In this document: positions 42,545 to 51,743 of the stretch, in pieces
How the letters are laid out: every line of letters starts with the position of its first letter
How positions within the stretch are numbered: position 1 is the first letter of the stretch
Origin: Chitinophagaceae bacterium UBA2375
GTDB taxonomy: Bacteria; Bacteroidota; Bacteroidia; Chitinophagales; Chitinophagaceae
Reading direction: 5' to 3'
NCBI GenBank assembly: GCA_002343985.1
Contig: DDTB01000030.1
Span: forward strand, 63,001 to 127,000
Length of the DNA: 64,000 nucleotides
The notes under the pieces: model-generated
Databases searched by the model: none
What the model was told of the DNA's origin: nothing
What the model saw: the letters and a program-made list of their open reading frames with translations, nothing else
Made by a program: the position numbers and the translations under genes

Positions 42545-45121
42545 TTAAAACCGCAGCCCAACGCTGGCAAAAAAGTTAATGCCGTAGTTGAAAAAGCGAC
42601 GATCAGGGAATTTTTGCGTGTTCTTTTCGGAGAAATCGAACCTGAGTTGCTCAAATCCGCCGGAAACCACGTTTTTATTATTCAGGATATTATTCACACC
42701 CAGGTTGAATACCAGGAAAGTCCTCTTCTTCATTGATGGGAAGCGCCTGTTCATCAACCAGGAATAACCCGCGAAAGCGTCCACTGTGTATTGTGAAGGA
42801 AGCTTCGCCTGGTCAATGATATCAGACCAGAGTTTGCTGTTCGGGTCTACGCCATTGGTAGCGGAAGCCGTACGGCGGATCGGGTTGAAATCAAGGTACA
42901 TGTGGTCAAAGAAATTCACATTCACATTCAGGAACCAGAATTTCGGTGAACGGTAATCCAATCCGATGCTGTATGCTTCCTGTGGCGTGGGCACACGGAA
43001 ATTTTCGGAATAGATGATGGTTCCCCTTTCCAGTTCGGCAGCGCTGTTATCAACCGTAACCGTTGCGCGTTGACGGCTGTTATACAGGTACCTGCCAAAT
43101 GCGGCGGCTGCATTCAGGCTTAAGCCTTTATACAATTTTACATCCGCTCCAAATTCTGCCCCGGTATGTACCCTGCCAATACCACTGATCGCATAGTTCA
43201 CAAAGTTGCGGAACTCATCGTGATAGAAAGTCAGCACATTGATCTGGTTGCGGATCATTGTGTAATAGGCGTTGGCACGCAGTTTCACTTTTGGCGCGTT
43301 CATCACATAACCTGCTTCCGCGGAAGTGATGCGTTCAGATTTCAGGTCAGACTGAACAAAGTCCCTGGTACGGGGGGCGATGAATGCATTTTCGAAGAAA
43401 GGCGCGCGTGTCATATACAAACCATTGGCATAGATGTAGTTCCTGCCATCGATTTTATACGTAATGCCACCCTTTGCAGAGTAATTGTAGAAATCATAAG
43501 CCTTGGAACGGCCAAATGAATTTTCAGGGAAGATGCCTGAACGGTAATTTCCATGTCGCCAGAAGCGTGTGTAGTTATGTTCCACACCAACAAAGAAATC
43601 AATCTTGCGGAATTTAACCACGGTTTGTATAAAGGCTGAGGCGCGTTTGATATTGATATCATAATCATAACCAAATTTGTCGCCCTCGCGCAGGATGCGG
43701 TTTGGCGTATTCAGGTCATTTTGGTTCGCGTTGTTATTATTGGGGAAATCCCTTTCCGCGAACTGGTTGATATTAACATAAAACTCGCCGCCCAGCAAGT
43801 CTTCCACCTGCTTGAAATAATTATTTTTTTGCGACTGGAATGACGCGCCGGCGGAGAGGGTTACATTTTCCCTCAAAGCGGCATTCAAAGTGGCATTGAA
43901 ACCATACTTGATGGTATTGATTGCCCTCTCTTCCAGGATATAACGGGAACGCCTGCCCGAAACTGAGTTTCCGGCGATGCCATTCACGTTATTGATGGTT
44001 TCAAAAGAACTGTAGTTTGTATTGTACAATTCATCCCAGTTAATCTGGCGCTTGTTAATGTCGTTGGTAAGTTCATCCAGTACCTGCTGCCGGAAGAATG
44101 GGTCAAGCTGGTAGCTGGGCAGGTAACGGTAATAATCCGGGCGCGGGTCTTTCGCGTTGTACCAGTCGAGGCCGGTGGTACTGCGTTTACCACCACCAAA
44201 AGTAGCGGCCGTCATCAGGCTCATTTTGTCGCTGATTTTCCAATCATGCGTCAGGATGGCGAATGGCTGGAATGAGCGGGCGATACTGGCGTTGCGCTTT
44301 TTGCCATTCTGGTAACCCCAGAATGGGTTGTAGTAATTAGTTCCAGCGATATCCCTCATCTCTTCTACGGAAGAACCCTGGCGGCCGTTTTCGGTAGGCG
44401 TTGCAAACATAACCAGTGAGAGGAGGTGTTTTCCGCTGAAACGCTTGTCGATGCCGGCGTAGAATGACCAGCCGTCGTAATAGGTTCCATCTACATAACC
44501 CTCATCGGCCCAGCGGCGGGAAATAGAACCACTGAATGCCCATCCTTTTTTATTCAGACCGGTTGAATGCGTTACCATCAGTCGGTGCGCATAGTTCCGG
44601 TTAGATAAAGCGTAGTTGATGCTGGTCTGTTTGCGCTGGTAGGATGCGCGAGTATCGAGGTAGTTCAAACCACCAAGGTCACCAAAGCCATAAGGGGTTG
44701 CGCGCAGGCCGTGAGAATAATCGCGGTTGCGTAACACATCATTCAAACCGCCCCATAATCCAAATGGTGTAAACCCGTTATCCAGGTTTTCCATAGGCAT
44801 TCCGTTCATATATGTGCTGAACAAGTCGGCATCATAACCCCTGATCCTGAAACGTACGGCATTGAATTTGAAAGTGGCCGCGTTCAGGTAAGGGTCCCTT
44901 CCGGCCGTTAACTGGGAAGATATATTTTGCGCACTTCCGTCTTGCGCATCATTTTCGTCGAGGGTAATCACCGGAATGTTGTCCAAGGTCATGTCCTTCA
45001 ATTCCTCGAGAACGGTCGTGTCCCCGTTATTGGCTGTTTGCTTAACCTGTGCCTGCGTTTTTTGCAGGTTTGCCAGGGCCAACAGCAATAAGCCGGACAC
45101 TGAAAAAAATTTTCTTAGCAT
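42545..45121 (-). CDS. TonB-dependent outer-membrane receptor
   Basis: An 858-residue receptor. The signal peptide (MLRKFFSVSGLLLLALANLQ, then KTQAQ) leads into a short N-terminal segment and the plug (NIPVITLDENDAQDGSAQNIS, FRIRGYDADLFSTYMNGMPM, LRNRDYSHGLRATPYGFGD). The rest is a ~22-strand barrel ending with an aromatic residue (INFFASVGLRF). It lacks the N-terminal carboxypeptidase-like domain of SusC proteins, and there is no susD gene, so it is not a classic polysaccharide locus. The gene carries an exact -7 box 18 nt upstream and heads the run with DUF5689 and the lamin-tail protein. Confidence 0.92.
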   Translation of the reverse strand: MLRKFFSVSGLLLLALANLQKTQAQVKQTANNGDTTVLEELKDMTLDNIPVITLDENDAQDGSAQNISSQLTAGRDPYLNAATFKFNAVRFRIRGYDADLFSTYMNGMPMENLDNGFTPFGLWGGLNDVLRNRDYSHGLRATPYGFGDLGGLNYLDTRASYQRKQTSINYALSNRNYAHRLMVTHSTGLNKKGWAFSGSISRRWADEGYVDGTYYDGWSFYAGIDKRFSGKHLLSLVMFATPTENGRQGSSVEEMRDIAGTNYYNPFWGYQNGKKRNASIARSFQPFAILTHDWKISDKMSLMTAATFGGGKRSTTGLDWYNAKDPRPDYYRYLPSYQLDPFFRQQVLDELTNDINKRQINWDELYNTNYSSFETINNVNGIAGNSVSGRRSRYILEERAINTIKYGFNATLNAALRENVTLSAGASFQSQKNNYFKQVEDLLGGEFYVNINQFAERDFPNNNNANQNDLNTPNRILREGDKFGYDYDINIKRASAFIQTVVKFRKIDFFVGVEHNYTRFWRHGNYRSGIFPENSFGRSKAYDFYNYSAKGGITYKIDGRNYIYANGLYMTRAPFFENAFIAPRTRDFVQSDLKSERITSAEAGYVMNAPKVKLRANAYYTMIRNQINVLTFYHDEFRNFVNYAISGIGRVHTGAEFGADVKLYKGLSLNAAAAFGRYLYNSRQRATVTVDNSAAELERGTIIYSENFRVPTPQEAYSIGLDYRSPKFWFLNVNVNFFDHMYLDFNPIRRTASATNGVDPNSKLWSDIIDQAKLPSQYTVDAFAGYSWLMNRRFPSMKKRTFLVFNLGVNNILNNKNVVSGGFEQLRFDFSEKNTQKFPDRRFFNYGINFFASVGLRF

Positions 45122-45139
45122 ATGCAGTTATTGAATGGG

Positions 45140-45147
45140 CAAAAGTA
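45140..45147 (-). promoter_or_regulatory. -7 promoter box of the TonB receptor operon
   Basis: Minus-strand TACTTTTG, an exact TAnnTTTG match 18 nt before the receptor start. It faces the box of the divergent nuclease gene 76 nt away. Confidence 0.5.
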
Positions 45148-45223
45148 CAGCGCAAAACTGGATTTTTTTCATAAATAACAGTTGTTTTTCAATAAGATAA
45201 CCACATATTAACGGCCAACTGTT

Positions 45224-45231
45224 TACCTTTG
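45224..45231 (+). promoter_or_regulatory. -7 promoter box of the EEP-family gene
   Basis: TACCTTTG, an exact TAnnTTTG match 15 nt before the ATG at 45247. With the opposing box at 45140-45147 it makes this a compact divergent promoter. Confidence 0.5.
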
Positions 45232-45246
45232 GACAGAATTTTTAGT

Positions 45247-46290
45247 ATGAAGAAAATTATTTTACCCGCCTTTTGCCTGATATTCAGTTTAATTGCCAAT
45301 GCCCAGGCCAACAAATACAAAGTTTCCATAATAGGTTTTTACAACCTGGAAAACCTGTACGACACCGTCAATAACCCGATTGTGGATGATGAGGAATTTT
45401 TGCCTGAAAGCGCCCGCCGGTACAATTCAGCCATTTATTGGGATAAACTCGACAGGTTGTCTGGCGTTTTGTCGATGATCGGAACCGATATCAACCCGGA
45501 TGGCCTGGCTATCCTGGGTGTTGCGGAAATTGAAAATGATACGGTGTTGAACGACCTGGTGAAAATGCCTAAACTGAAGGAAAGGAAATGGAAGATCGTT
45601 CATTACGATTCCCCTGACCGCAGGGGTGTTGACGTAGGATTGTTGTACAACCCCAAATACTTTAAGGTATTGAGCAGCGCACCTTTGTTTGTTCAGTTGC
45701 CCGGCGGCTCAAAAGACGCCTATTATACCCGCGACATCCTGTATGTAAAAGGGGTGATGGATGGTGATACGGTACATGTGTACGTAAACCACTGGCCTTC
45801 CCGTTCAGGTGGAGAAGAACGCTCTATGCCCGGCCGTGCTGCAGCGGCATCGGTTTGCCGTAAAAGCATGGATTCGATTCAGGCCATTCAGCCCCATGCA
45901 AAAATCATCCTGATGGGTGACCTGAACGATGACCCCGTGAGCCCCAGCTTAACCAAAGTAATCAAGTCGAAAGGCAAGCTGAGCGATGTGAAAGAACCAA
46001 CTGATGTTTTTAACCCCTGGTACGAAATGTACAAAAGGGGCATAGGTACCACACCATACCAGGATGCCTGGTCATTATTCGATCAAATCATCTTCACAGG
46101 CGCCTGGCTCAATAAAGAGCAACCGGGTTACCATTACCTGAAATCCATGATTTTCAACCGTGAATTCATGGTTCAGAAAACGGGTAAATGGAGGGGGTAC
46201 AGCAGAAGGACCTGGGACGGCATCACGTATAACTATGGTTACAGCGATCACTTTCCCGTATATGTAATCATGGTTAAGAAAGTAAACTGA
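45247..46290 (+). CDS. Exported endonuclease/exonuclease/phosphatase family protein
   Basis: A 347-residue exported enzyme (signal peptide MKKIILPAFCLIFSLIANA, cleavage at AQA). All EEP motifs are present: IIGFYNLENLYDT, the metal-binding Glu in LGVAEIENDTVL, GVDVGLLYNPKYF, VNHWPSRSGGEER, MGDLNDDPVSP and the catalytic YSDHFPVYV. EEP enzymes cleave phosphodiesters or phosphomonoesters in DNA, RNA or phospholipids; export plus an LTD-protein neighbour favours nucleic acid. The start at 45247 follows the -7 box by 15 nt. It is divergent from the TonB receptor operon. Confidence 0.92.
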   Translation: MKKIILPAFCLIFSLIANAQANKYKVSIIGFYNLENLYDTVNNPIVDDEEFLPESARRYNSAIYWDKLDRLSGVLSMIGTDINPDGLAILGVAEIENDTVLNDLVKMPKLKERKWKIVHYDSPDRRGVDVGLLYNPKYFKVLSSAPLFVQLPGGSKDAYYTRDILYVKGVMDGDTVHVYVNHWPSRSGGEERSMPGRAAAASVCRKSMDSIQAIQPHAKIILMGDLNDDPVSPSLTKVIKSKGKLSDVKEPTDVFNPWYEMYKRGIGTTPYQDAWSLFDQIIFTGAWLNKEQPGYHYLKSMIFNREFMVQKTGKWRGYSRRTWDGITYNYGYSDHFPVYVIMVKKVN

Positions 46291-46298
46291 TCATAGAA

Positions 46299-47048
46299 TC
46301 ATTCATCGGCTATTTGCACATCTTCTTCCCCCACCAGGGGCATTTGAATGAAGCGCAACAGGATATTCGCCGTTGCCACAACATCCTTCGTGCAATAAGC
46401 CGATATCCTTTGTAATTGTTTTATCCTGGCTTCATCATCTGCCGTTCCCCAGTATAAAGGGCCAACCAGGCTGCCATCAATATCATCCTTCGGGGAAGGC
46501 ACCCTCATAACGGCGGCGAGTAAACGAAGAGAGGTAAACTGCTTATAATCCCCAAAACGCCACAACTGGAAACTGTCAGCCACTTTTATTTCCCAGGGTT
46601 TCATCAATTGAAAATTCAGGTATGAAGGTATGGCTATGCCATGCACCAATAACCTGCGGCATACAAAGGGTACATCGAACTCCCGGATATTATGGCCTGC
46701 CAGCATCGCAGATTTCCTTCTTTGAAAACAAAGCTCCAGTTTCTGCAAAAAGGTTTGCAACAATTGCCTTTCATCATGATCATAACAGGATGTTACCCTG
46801 AAGCATAAACGACCTGTTTGTGCATCCCGCAAAAAATACCCCATACTGATGCATATCACCCGGGCAAATTCTGCCATCACCGCGGCCCTTGACGCGTACG
46901 ATTCTTCGACCGGTTCGGAAGGCAACAAAGACCTGCCGGCTTTTGATTCCCACAATGACTTCCATTCGGGTGATAATGACGCAAATGATGGCGCTTCGCT
47001 GATGGTTTCAATGTCGAATACCACCAAATCTTCTGGATCATATAACAT
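46299..47048 (-). CDS. PolB-type 3'-5' exonuclease
   Basis: A 249-residue DnaQ-like nuclease of the predicted PolB-type exonuclease group (DNA_pol_B_exo2). The DEDDy active-site residues are visible: VVFDIETISEAP (exo I), LAGHNIREFDVPFVCRRL (exo II) and YCTKDVVATANILL (exo III, YxxxD). No polymerase domain is attached, so it is a stand-alone exonuclease, perhaps in DNA repair. It is convergent with the EEP gene and has 80 nt separating it from the next gene on its strand. Confidence 0.85.
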   Translation of the reverse strand: MLYDPEDLVVFDIETISEAPSFASLSPEWKSLWESKAGRSLLPSEPVEESYASRAAVMAEFARVICISMGYFLRDAQTGRLCFRVTSCYDHDERQLLQTFLQKLELCFQRRKSAMLAGHNIREFDVPFVCRRLLVHGIAIPSYLNFQLMKPWEIKVADSFQLWRFGDYKQFTSLRLLAAVMRVPSPKDDIDGSLVGPLYWGTADDEARIKQLQRISAYCTKDVVATANILLRFIQMPLVGEEDVQIADE

Positions 47049-47128
47049 GGTAATGGATTAATCCGGCAAATAACAAAATGCCGGGATTAATCTGGCGGGA
47101 ATAAATGCATGATTTGAAAAGAAAAAAA

Positions 47129-47758
47129 CTAAAATGTAAATCCAACAAACAACTGAAAAGCCTGGTTCTTCCAATCCTCGCGGTTATCAATACCATTAAC
47201 ATTGGTAAGCCCCAGCTTATACCTGGCTCCTGCATTGATGAATGGCAATTGGAACCATATCCCGGTGATGGCGCTCCACTCTGTTTTTTTATAAATATCC
47301 TGCTGCAGATACAGGTTCCTGAACTTTTCCTGGAGCACAGTATTAAAGGCAGGCCCTATTTGAAACTTGACCCTTTTGCTGTTCCCGATATTCACATTCA
47401 ATAACAAAGGGATCTCCAATGAACTAAGTTTTGCTTTAGCCTGGCTCCCGCCACCAAATATGTCATCGTAAATCACCGTGCCATCATCTGTAACCTCTGC
47501 GGATGATTGTACAAAACTGATTTCCGGTTGGATGCCGATTCGATTGGTTAGATTAAACTGAAGAAAGCCACCTAACTGGTAATTATAGCTAAATGCGTCT
47601 GAAAAAGATTTCCCTTTCACTTTATTGATATTCAAACCTGCTTTAACGCCTATCCTGAAAAAGTTTTCATGATCCATTTCCAGTGATTTTTTCTGCGCGA
47701 ATGATGCAACCGGGATTGAGATCATGCAGGTAAATAATAAAAAGAACAGGCGTTTCAT
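47129..47758 (-). CDS. Small outer-membrane beta-barrel protein (PorT/OMP_b-brl family)
   Basis: A 209-residue exported protein (signal peptide MKRLFFLLFTCMISIPVASFA) with alternating hydrophobic strands typical of a Bacteroidota eight- to ten-strand barrel: FRIGVKAGLNINKVKG, YQLGGFLQFNLTNRIGIQPE, SSLEIPLLLNVNIG, VKFQIGPAFNTVL and a C-terminal AFQLFVGFTF ending in Phe. It belongs to the general 'outer membrane beta-barrel' porin-like group; substrate unknown. It lies 80 nt upstream of the exonuclease gene. Confidence 0.82.
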   Translation of the reverse strand: MKRLFFLLFTCMISIPVASFAQKKSLEMDHENFFRIGVKAGLNINKVKGKSFSDAFSYNYQLGGFLQFNLTNRIGIQPEISFVQSSAEVTDDGTVIYDDIFGGGSQAKAKLSSLEIPLLLNVNIGNSKRVKFQIGPAFNTVLQEKFRNLYLQQDIYKKTEWSAITGIWFQLPFINAGARYKLGLTNVNGIDNREDWKNQAFQLFVGFTF

Positions 47759-47865
47759 GAGTTATTTTTTAATATATCCTGCGAAAATAATGCCATAAAA
47801 TGCAGAAGTAAGATAAAAATAATGACCTGCTTCATTCTATCTTTAACAAAATTAATAATGACCGT

Positions 47866-48822
47866 ATGCGCAAATTGATTTTATCCTTGATGTCAATTGT
47901 CATCTTTTGCTTCAATCTTTGGCTATCTAATGCCCGGGCGCAAGAGATTCCTGTTTTTAAAGAAGAAGATGTTGTCTTAGAAACAAAGAATGGAAAATTG
48001 TCTGGTACTCTATGTGTGCCCCAAAACATTGATGTGAAAGCCGTGGTACTGATCATTGCAGGTTCCGGACCAACAGACCGTAACGGGAACAGCATGATGA
48101 CAAAAAACAATTCCCTTCAAATGCTGGCCAGGCAGTTAACCGGGTCAGGTATTGCCAGTTTACGATATGATAAAAGAGGGATCGCTGCCAGTGCAGCCGC
48201 GGGCATGAAAGAAGAAGACCTGAGGTTTGAGCAATTGGTCCAGGATGCATCAGATTGGCTGGCCTGGCTAAAAAATAGCAAAAGGTTCCCTTCGTTTTAT
48301 ATCCTTGGCCACAGCGAAGGTTCTTTAATAGGTATGCTGGCCTCTGAAGGAGCCAATGGTTTTATTTCGTTAGCCGGCCCCGGCGAACCGGCAGGAACCA
48401 CCCTCCGCAGGCAATTATCTGCCCAACCAAAAATGATAAAAGACGAAGCATTTAGTATTCTCGACAGTCTCGACGCAGGCCTTACAGTTCATAAAACAAG
48501 CCCTTTACTCGCCAGCCTGTTCCGCCCGTCGGTTCAGCCATACCTGATCAGCTGGATGAAATATGACCCCACTAAAATTATCGCTTCGTTAAAAATTCCT
48601 GTTTGCATCATCCAGGGTACAACGGATATCCAGGTAGAAGAGGAAGACGCCCGGAAACTCTCGGCTGCCCAGCCTTCTGCAAAGCTGATTATCATTGACG
48701 GCATGAACCATGTTCTCAAAACAGCGCCTGCCAACCGGGCGGAGAACATGAAAACATATAATAATCCCGATTTACCGATTGCAGATAAATTAGTACAGGA
48801 AATTTCTTCGTTTATCCAATAA
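47866..48822 (+). CDS. Exported alpha/beta hydrolase
   Basis: A 318-residue alpha/beta hydrolase with an N-terminal signal peptide (MRKLILSLMSIVIFCFNLWL, cleavage after ARAQ). The nucleophile elbow is LGHSEGSLIG, the oxyanion area is IIAGSGPTDRNG, the acid lies in IQGTTDIQVEEED and the His in DGMNHVLK. Substrate unknown; relatives are annotated as esterases or peptidases of the dienelactone-hydrolase/BAAT-like type. It is divergent from the beta-barrel gene and convergent with the MATE gene, with which it shares a 10-nt gap. Confidence 0.85.
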   Translation: MRKLILSLMSIVIFCFNLWLSNARAQEIPVFKEEDVVLETKNGKLSGTLCVPQNIDVKAVVLIIAGSGPTDRNGNSMMTKNNSLQMLARQLTGSGIASLRYDKRGIAASAAAGMKEEDLRFEQLVQDASDWLAWLKNSKRFPSFYILGHSEGSLIGMLASEGANGFISLAGPGEPAGTTLRRQLSAQPKMIKDEAFSILDSLDAGLTVHKTSPLLASLFRPSVQPYLISWMKYDPTKIIASLKIPVCIIQGTTDIQVEEEDARKLSAAQPSAKLIIIDGMNHVLKTAPANRAENMKTYNNPDLPIADKLVQEISSFIQ

Positions 48823-48832
48823 CGTTAGTAGG

Positions 48833-50245
48833 CTATACTTTTTTCAATTTCCACTTTCCTTTTCGGAATAAAATTAAGGCTGTGATGGAAATGGCTGTCT
48901 CCGCGACTGGTACGGCCGTAAACACACCCACGGGGCCCCAATTCAATTGTACCGCTAAAAACCAGGCCAAAGGGATCTGAAAAAACCAAAACCCGAACAA
49001 ATTGATGATGGTGGGCGTTCGTGTGTCGCCTGCCCCGTTAAAGGCATTCGCCATCACCATGCCAATCCCATAAAATAAATAGCCCACACTGAGTATCCGA
49101 ACGGCCATCACCGCGTAATCCGCCACTTCTTTTTCCTTTGTAAATATGGAGATGATGGGTTGTGCGAGCAGGAAGAGAATGATGGATACGATGCCCATGA
49201 ATACCATATTGTATTTCGCCGTTTTCCACACAGATTCTTCCGCACGGGCAGGTTGGCCGGCTCCCAGGTTTTGTCCAACCAGTGTAGCAGCCGCATTACT
49301 CATGCCCCATGCCGGCAAAAGGAAGAAAATGACAAGGCGGATCGCGATCTGGTAACCCGCGCTGGCCACACTATGGCCTGTAGTAACCACCAGGCTCGCC
49401 AACACAATCCAACTGCCGGAGCTAATGATAAACTGCATGGTTGCAGGCCAGGATATGTTGACCAAAGAACGGATAATCGGCCAGTCGGGTTTCAGTTGTT
49501 TCCAGGTAAACCGCAACGACTGTTCCCCACGGAACAAATGGTACAACTGGTAAGATACGCCTATGCCTCGGCCTATGCTGGTTGCCCAGGCCGCGCCTTC
49601 AAGCCCCATGGCTGGTACAGGACCTAAGCCCCTGATGAGCAAAGGACAAAGTATGATATTACAGGCGTTCGCCAACCATAAGCTTTTCATGGCCATCATG
49701 GCATTACCTGCCCCCCTGAAAATTCCATTCAGCAAAAAGAGCAGCATGATCACCAGGCTGCTGGCGAAAATTATTTTCGTGTATCCTATACCGTAAGCAA
49801 CCGAGGCTTGCTCCGCCCCCATCAGGAGCAAGAGTTCTTCTGCGTATATGACACCGGCCACACTGATCAATCCTGTCACAATAAAAGCCACAACAACAGA
49901 TTGCATACCTGCACGGCTCGCGGCTTCAGGGTCCTTTTCGCCAATCCGGCGCGCCACCACTGCAGTGGCAGCCATACTGATGCCGATCGCGAGGGAATAT
50001 ATAATCGTGATTAATGATTCGGTAAGCCCTACAACTGATGTGGCATGCTTGCCCAAGTGGCTGACAAAAAATATATCTACAACGGCAAATACACTTTCTA
50101 AACACATTTCAAGCATCATCGGTATCGCCAGCAATAAAACCGCGCGGCGGATGCTGCCTGTTGTGAAATCCTGCTCCTCGCCTTTCAGGGATTCGCGGAT
50201 AATGGAAATGATAGCGGTTCCCCGCCTAACTGATTTGGATGGCAT
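48833..50245 (-). CDS. MATE family efflux transporter
   Basis: A 470-residue inner-membrane multidrug/Na+ or H+ antiporter with twelve predicted helices in two halves. Typical segments: SIRRAVLLLAIPMMLEMCLES, VVDIFFVSHLGKHA, YSLAIGISMAATAVVARRIGEKD, GIFRGAGNAMMAMK, and in the second half WGMSNAAATLVGQNLGAGQP and NAFNGAGDTRTPT. Substrates are unknown. The N-terminal ~30 residues before TGSIRRAV are polar, which is long for the family. It is divergent from the MFS gene. Confidence 0.93.
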   Translation of the reverse strand: MPSKSVRRGTAIISIIRESLKGEEQDFTTGSIRRAVLLLAIPMMLEMCLESVFAVVDIFFVSHLGKHATSVVGLTESLITIIYSLAIGISMAATAVVARRIGEKDPEAASRAGMQSVVVAFIVTGLISVAGVIYAEELLLLMGAEQASVAYGIGYTKIIFASSLVIMLLFLLNGIFRGAGNAMMAMKSLWLANACNIILCPLLIRGLGPVPAMGLEGAAWATSIGRGIGVSYQLYHLFRGEQSLRFTWKQLKPDWPIIRSLVNISWPATMQFIISSGSWIVLASLVVTTGHSVASAGYQIAIRLVIFFLLPAWGMSNAAATLVGQNLGAGQPARAEESVWKTAKYNMVFMGIVSIILFLLAQPIISIFTKEKEVADYAVMAVRILSVGYLFYGIGMVMANAFNGAGDTRTPTIINLFGFWFFQIPLAWFLAVQLNWGPVGVFTAVPVAETAISITALILFRKGKWKLKKV

Positions 50246-50442
50246 ATGATTGGTTTCAATGAAAGAAATGAAAGATGGACCGCTATGGCGGAAAAAAGGA
50301 AAGTGCCCTTAGGCAATCAGACTATCATATGCGTAAGATTATCGGGTACAAAGATTAAAAAATTATGGACACATATATGAAATATTTGATAAGCGGCACA
50401 TTGGCGATTTCAGCGATGGGAATTCAATACAAAGGGATGGCG

Positions 50443-50450
50443 TAAATTTG
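50443..50450 (+). promoter_or_regulatory. -7 promoter box of the MFS-HD-FUSC operon
   Basis: TAAATTTG, an exact TAnnTTTG match 12 nt before the ATG at 50463. It supports that start over a TTG (50448) that overlaps the box itself. Confidence 0.45.
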
Positions 50451-50462
50451 TATCCCCGAAAG

Positions 50463-51734
50463 ATGTTATTTAAAATTAAGCAAAGCATATTTACCCCATA
50501 CCAGGTATTCATTATTACCCTGTTGAGTTTTTTGCAATTCACCGTCATTCTCGATTTCATGGTGTTGTCGCCTTTGGGCGCATTCCTATTGGATGAATTA
50601 ACCATCAGCCCGGCCCAGTTTGGCCTGGTTGTTTCCGCTTACGCATTCAGCGCGGGCGCATCGGGCATCCTGGCAGCCGGTTTTGCCGACAAGTATGACC
50701 GGAAAAAATTACTGTTGTTTTTTTACAGCGGGTTTATTCTTGGTACGGTTTTCTGCGCTTTATCGCCCAACTACCATTTCCTGCTGGCCGCACGCATCAT
50801 CACCGGTTTATTTGGCGGAGTGCTGAGTTCCATCAATATGGCCATCATCACGGATTTGTTTAAGGCAGAAGTCAGGGGCAGGGTGATGGGATTTGTACAA
50901 ATGGCTTTTGCAGCGAGCCAGATAATGGGCATTCCTGTTGGATTGGCATTAGCGAATCATTTCGACTGGCATGCACCATTTTGGGTGATTGCGGGCATCG
51001 GTATCCCAGCAGGTTTTGCCATCTATTGGTATATGAAACCCATCACGGGGCACCTGGGCCACCCTTCCGCCAGCCATCCATTCAGGCACCTGCTCCGTAC
51101 CGTGTCGAACCCATCATATATCCTATCCTTCACAGCAACAACGCTGCTCGCTACCGGAGGATTCATGCTCATGCCATTTGGCAGCGCGTTCAGCATCCAT
51201 AACATCGGCCTGAGTATGGAACAATTGCCCGTACTGTATAGTGTCACAGGCATCTTTACGATTATTATGGGCCCGCTCATCGGTAAAATCAGTGACCAGG
51301 CAGGCAGGTTTAATACATTTGCCATTGGTTCTGCCATAACCATTTGCATGGTGTATATTTATACGAACCTGGACCATACCCCGCTTTTTTGGGTCATTTT
51401 CGTAAACGTGATATTATTTATGGGCATTCTTTCGCGGGGCATTTCATCAAACGCATTAAACAGTTCTGTTCCTGAATTGCACGACAGGGGTGCATTTATG
51501 AGCATCAATTCCGCCGTGCAACAAATTTCAGGAGGTATAGCCGCAGCCATCGCCGGATTGATTGTGGTACAGCGCGAAGATGGCTTTATCGAACACTTCA
51601 ACACCCTCGGTTATGTGGTAATTGGCTCAGTGCTGCTGTCAACCATTCTCACCAGCAGGATCAACAAATTTGTACAACAGAAACAACATCAGTCATCCGG
51701 TTTCGCGGATCAAACAAACGGAAACCAACCATAA
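50463..51734 (+). CDS. MFS transporter
   Basis: A 423-residue twelve-helix transporter of the drug/sugar MFS type. Characteristic pieces are FLQFTVILDFMVLSPLGAFL, the loop-2-3 signature GFADKYDRKKLLLFF, RIITGLFGGVLSSINMAIITDLF, GRVMGFVQMAFAASQIMGIPV in helix 5 and, in the second half, GPLIGKISDQAGRFNTF and MSINSAVQQISGGIAA. It resembles DHA1-type exporters. A start at 50463 is chosen (MLFKIKQSIF). It heads a three-gene run with an HD hydrolase 9 nt downstream and a FUSC protein. Confidence 0.92.
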   Translation: MLFKIKQSIFTPYQVFIITLLSFLQFTVILDFMVLSPLGAFLLDELTISPAQFGLVVSAYAFSAGASGILAAGFADKYDRKKLLLFFYSGFILGTVFCALSPNYHFLLAARIITGLFGGVLSSINMAIITDLFKAEVRGRVMGFVQMAFAASQIMGIPVGLALANHFDWHAPFWVIAGIGIPAGFAIYWYMKPITGHLGHPSASHPFRHLLRTVSNPSYILSFTATTLLATGGFMLMPFGSAFSIHNIGLSMEQLPVLYSVTGIFTIIMGPLIGKISDQAGRFNTFAIGSAITICMVYIYTNLDHTPLFWVIFVNVILFMGILSRGISSNALNSSVPELHDRGAFMSINSAVQQISGGIAAAIAGLIVVQREDGFIEHFNTLGYVVIGSVLLSTILTSRINKFVQQKQHQSSGFADQTNGNQP

Positions 51735-51743
51735 CACATTCCT

